A stretch of DNA of 44,988 nt from Acidimicrobiia bacterium. Its GTDB lineage: Bacteria; Actinomycetota; Acidimicrobiia; Acidimicrobiales; Bin134. The stretch covers positions 1-44,988 of the forward strand of contig JAJDUJ010000022.1 of the NCBI GenBank assembly GCA_022826705.1, read 5' to 3'. A program made the position numbers and the translations under genes. Below are positions 42,734 to 44,988 of this stretch, in pieces. The notes under the pieces are model-generated. The model ran no database searches, was not told where the DNA came from, and saw nothing but the letters and a program-made list of their open reading frames with translations. Within the stretch, counting starts at the first letter, position 1. Each line of letters opens with the position of its first letter.

Positions 42734-43918
42734 ATGAGGGCGTACGAGAAGTCCCACCCTTGGATCACATTCGGCGCCCGAGACATCAATGATCTGTGGC
42801 CGCAGACGTGGATGTTGCTTGGCAAGGCCAAGGGGATCTGCGAGCAGATCGCCAGCACCCCACTCACGCCCGCACTCACCCAGCACTTGAACGAAGTCGC
42901 GCTCATCAAGGGTGCGCACGCCACTACAGCCATTGAGGGCAACACTCTTGACGAGAAGCAAGTAGCCGGCATCTACCGCGGCGAATACACCGCTCCCCCT
43001 TCAAGGGCGTATCAAGAGCGGGAAGTGCGTAACGTGCTCGACGCCCTGACCAATATCGACTCCCAGGCAATGAGCAGACCGCTGCCTCCGGTTACAACCG
43101 AGTTGATCTGCGAGTACAACCGTCAGGTGCTCAAGGACACTGAGCACGCCGACGATGTTGTTCCTGGCGAGGTCAGAGATCACTCTGTTTTGGTCGGTAA
43201 CTATCGAGGCGCGCCAGCAGAGGACTGCCGGTACTTGGTCGACCGTCTCGCCGAATGGCTCGAGGGCGACGACTTTCGCTCCGACGATGCCGACTTGGCC
43301 TTTGCGCTCAGCATCATCCAAGCGGTGTACGCCCACCTGTACATCGCCTGGATCCACCCCTTCGGCGACGGCAACGGACGCACCGCGAGGCTCTTGGAAT
43401 TCATGCTGCTGGCCCGGTCCGGGCAGATGCCGCTGTTGGCCGCGCACCTGCTCTCCAACCACTACAACCTCACCCGTGATCAGTATTACCGCGAACTGCA
43501 AGCCTCCAGCCGATCAGGCTCGACAGGCAACTTCGTGGCCTATGGCATCCAGGGCCTGCTCGACGGCCTACAAGAGCAGATCGACTTGGTGCGCGGACAG
43601 CAACTCGAAGTCTCTTGGGCTGACTACGTCACCGAAACAATGAGTCAGTTCCCCACAAGCCCAGCCAATGCGCGCCAGCGCGCCTTGGTGTTGGCGATGC
43701 CACCGAACCATGTGGTCCCTCGGGGAGATCTGACCGGCCTCACAGCGGAGTTAGCCGCGCTATACGCTCGAACCGGCCCAAGAACCCTGAGTCGAGATCT
43801 CAACCGTCTGGCAAAGGCGGGACTGATCGTGCGTGAGGGCAGAGATTGGAAGGCCAACGTCGACCTCTTGTATGCCTTGCTTCCACCGACCGCCACCAAT
43901 CACATGGCGGATCAGTGA
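42734..43918 (+). CDS. Fic-family AMPylase-like protein with internal inhibitory helix
   Basis: 394 aa from ATG 42734 (MRAYEKSHPW); the frame extends to 42593 but that part covers the hairpin and promoter. The Fic motif is complete: HPFGDGNGRTAR (208-219), with catalytic His208. The N-terminal inhibitory motif (S/T)xxxE(G/N) is TTAIEG (Thr64 to Gly69), so it is a class II Fic that represses itself. Family members move AMP or other nucleotides to proteins. The C-terminal 120 residues, with RGDLTGLT and RTLSRDLNRLAKAGLI, form a winged-helix-like domain. The start has little ribosome binding site. It may be a housekeeping Fic or part of the defence island. Confidence 0.88.
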   Translation: MRAYEKSHPWITFGARDINDLWPQTWMLLGKAKGICEQIASTPLTPALTQHLNEVALIKGAHATTAIEGNTLDEKQVAGIYRGEYTAPPSRAYQEREVRNVLDALTNIDSQAMSRPLPPVTTELICEYNRQVLKDTEHADDVVPGEVRDHSVLVGNYRGAPAEDCRYLVDRLAEWLEGDDFRSDDADLAFALSIIQAVYAHLYIAWIHPFGDGNGRTARLLEFMLLARSGQMPLLAAHLLSNHYNLTRDQYYRELQASSRSGSTGNFVAYGIQGLLDGLQEQIDLVRGQQLEVSWADYVTETMSQFPTSPANARQRALVLAMPPNHVVPRGDLTGLTAELAALYARTGPRTLSRDLNRLAKAGLIVREGRDWKANVDLLYALLPPTATNHMADQ

Positions 43919-43948
43919 AGTCATTGTTGCTTGGAGTAGAAACAGGGC

Positions 43949-44988
43949 GTGGCACTTTCTAATCATGAGCGGGTGGGCAAGGCGATGGTCTTGCTGGGCG
44001 AGGGGTTGGCGCCGTTTGTGGCCCGAGAGTGCGAAGTGGAGTTTGGGGAGGACTGGACCACGGGGGTGCAGCGAGCCGACACCCGGGGCGGGGGGCGGAC
44101 CCGCAAAGTGAATCCGCTCGACCCCCAGTTCCTGCTGAAGGTGATGTGGGATGAGTGGAACACCATTTTCCGCAAGAAATTGGGGCGGACGGAACGCAAC
44201 TACGTTTCCGAGTTGCAGGATGCCCGCAACAAGTGGGCCCACAACGAAGCATTCACGGCTAAGAGCGCGCTGAGGGCGATGGACACGGCCAAGCTCTTGC
44301 TGGAGTCGGTCGGGGCCGGCCCTAATGCCGCGCAAGTGGACAAGCTCCACCAAGAGTTGTTGCGTCAGAGGTTTGAGGAAGAAGCCAAGAAAACCCAGAA
44401 GAAAGCGGCAGCAGCTCAGAGCACGGCCCAGGAGAAGAGCCTGGCCCAGTCGGGTCTGCCCGCATGGCGAGAGGTGGCCGAGCCTCATGACGATGTGGCC
44501 TCGGGCCGATTCCAACTCGCCGAGTTTGCTGCCGACCTGCACCAGGTTTGGAGAGGCGAGGCTCCTGTTGAATACGACGACCCAGCCGAGTTCTACCGGC
44601 GCACCTACATAACCGAGGGGCTGTCCAGTCTGATTGTGGGAGCGGCCCGTCGGTTCAGCGGGAGCGGCGGCGATCCTGTCATTCAGCTTCAGACCAACTT
44701 CGGCGGGGGAAAGACCCACGCCTTGATCGCCCTCTACCACTTGGCGGGAGATTCGCCCGTTACCCAGCTCAAAGGCGTGGAAGAGCTGCTCGCTGGCAAT
44801 GGACTGGAATTGCCCAGCGAATCGATCCGCAGGGCGGTATTGGTCGGCCACCAGCTGTTGCCGGGTGAGACATCGGTCAAAGACGACGGGACCGTGGTCC
44901 GCACCATGTGGGGAGAGCTGGCCCATCAGCTTGGCGGAGCCGAGGGATATGCCCTGGTGGCTGAGGCCGACCAAACCGGCACCAGCCC
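43949..44988 (+). CDS. Swt1-HEPN / DUF499 P-loop protein, N-terminal part (runs off right edge)
   Basis: Open from GTG 43949 (MALSNHERVGKAM) to the window end, 346 codons. The N-terminal 110 residues resemble a Swt1-type HEPN domain: RNKWAH (Arg93-x4-His98) is the RxxxxH motif expected of an RNA-cleaving HEPN active site. A charged Ala/Lys/Gln-rich linker (about 140-175) leads to the DUF499 ATPase, with Walker A QTNFGGGKTHAL (Lys255). DUF499 proteins usually lie beside a DUF1156 DNA methyltransferase and helicases in antiphage islands; the methyltransferase would be past the right edge. The gene begins 30 bp after fic. Its codon use is typical of the host. Confidence 0.88.
   Translation, partial: MALSNHERVGKAMVLLGEGLAPFVARECEVEFGEDWTTGVQRADTRGGGRTRKVNPLDPQFLLKVMWDEWNTIFRKKLGRTERNYVSELQDARNKWAHNEAFTAKSALRAMDTAKLLLESVGAGPNAAQVDKLHQELLRQRFEEEAKKTQKKAAAAQSTAQEKSLAQSGLPAWREVAEPHDDVASGRFQLAEFAADLHQVWRGEAPVEYDDPAEFYRRTYITEGLSSLIVGAARRFSGSGGDPVIQLQTNFGGGKTHALIALYHLAGDSPVTQLKGVEELLAGNGLELPSESIRRAVLVGHQLLPGETSVKDDGTVVRTMWGELAHQLGGAEGYALVAEADQTGTS

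Noticed and set aside
43760..44974. 404-aa minus-strand open frame at the right edge
   Set aside because: Antisense to the HEPN-DUF499 gene, whose plus-strand frame has clear motifs.

Overview
This is a GC-rich window (base use strongly biased to G/C at third codon positions) that reads as chromosome of an aerobic, free-living actinobacterium. A DUF3499-type protein, an Rpf-like transglycosylase protein, an LLM-class (F420-type) oxidoreductase and many acyl-CoA/amidohydrolase/P450 genes fit Actinomycetota, most probably the class Acidimicrobiia; that placement is an inference from gene content, not a phylogeny. I recognise no rRNA, tRNA, CRISPR array, transposase or integrase. No stretch longer than about 300 bases lacks a candidate gene.

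Layout. 1-7310 (minus strand): the start of an EamA-type permease, an XdhC/CoxF-like maturation protein with a C-terminal YHS domain, a Tat-exported PhoX-like protein with an Ala/Glu/Ser/Pro repeat, and coxL-coxS-coxM. CoxL carries AYRCSFR, the form I signature of true aerobic CO dehydrogenase, so CO oxidation as an energy supplement is the main predicted trait. 7402-8712 (minus): NYN-domain protein and DyP peroxidase. 8829-12175 (plus): enoyl-CoA hydratase, acyl-CoA dehydrogenase and an APH-like protein, a fatty-acyl catabolic operon divergent from DyP around a perfect palindrome. 12227-14572 (minus): membrane protein, ROK kinase, aquaporin. 14868-20570 (plus): an orphan molybdenum hydroxylase large subunit coupled to a cupin and a TauD-like dioxygenase, then a tandem Rpf-like protein and an LLM oxidoreductase. 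20573-26599 (minus): three ACMSD-type amidohydrolases, a cytochrome P450, an Fe-superoxide dismutase and a 90-aa protein, several overlapping, a likely aromatic or xenobiotic catabolic cluster. 26681-34610: DUF3499 protein, M29-like protein, two aldo/keto reductases, a purine salvage set (PNP, PfkB/adenosine kinase, phosphohexo/pentomutase) and a Gfo/Idh/MocA oxidoreductase.

34714-44988 (plus) differs in kind. It has an SNF2-type helicase whose C-terminus is replaced by a coiled-coil/two-membrane-helix tail, a 1713-aa P-loop NTPase with an N-terminal region resembling a degenerate nuclease fold, a 53-aa basic protein, a self-inhibited Fic protein with a winged-helix-like tail, and the beginning of a Swt1-HEPN/DUF499 P-loop protein. 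I read this as a phage-defence island. The large NTPase and the chimeric helicase are the best candidates for something undescribed. The island runs off the right edge, so its full composition is unknown.
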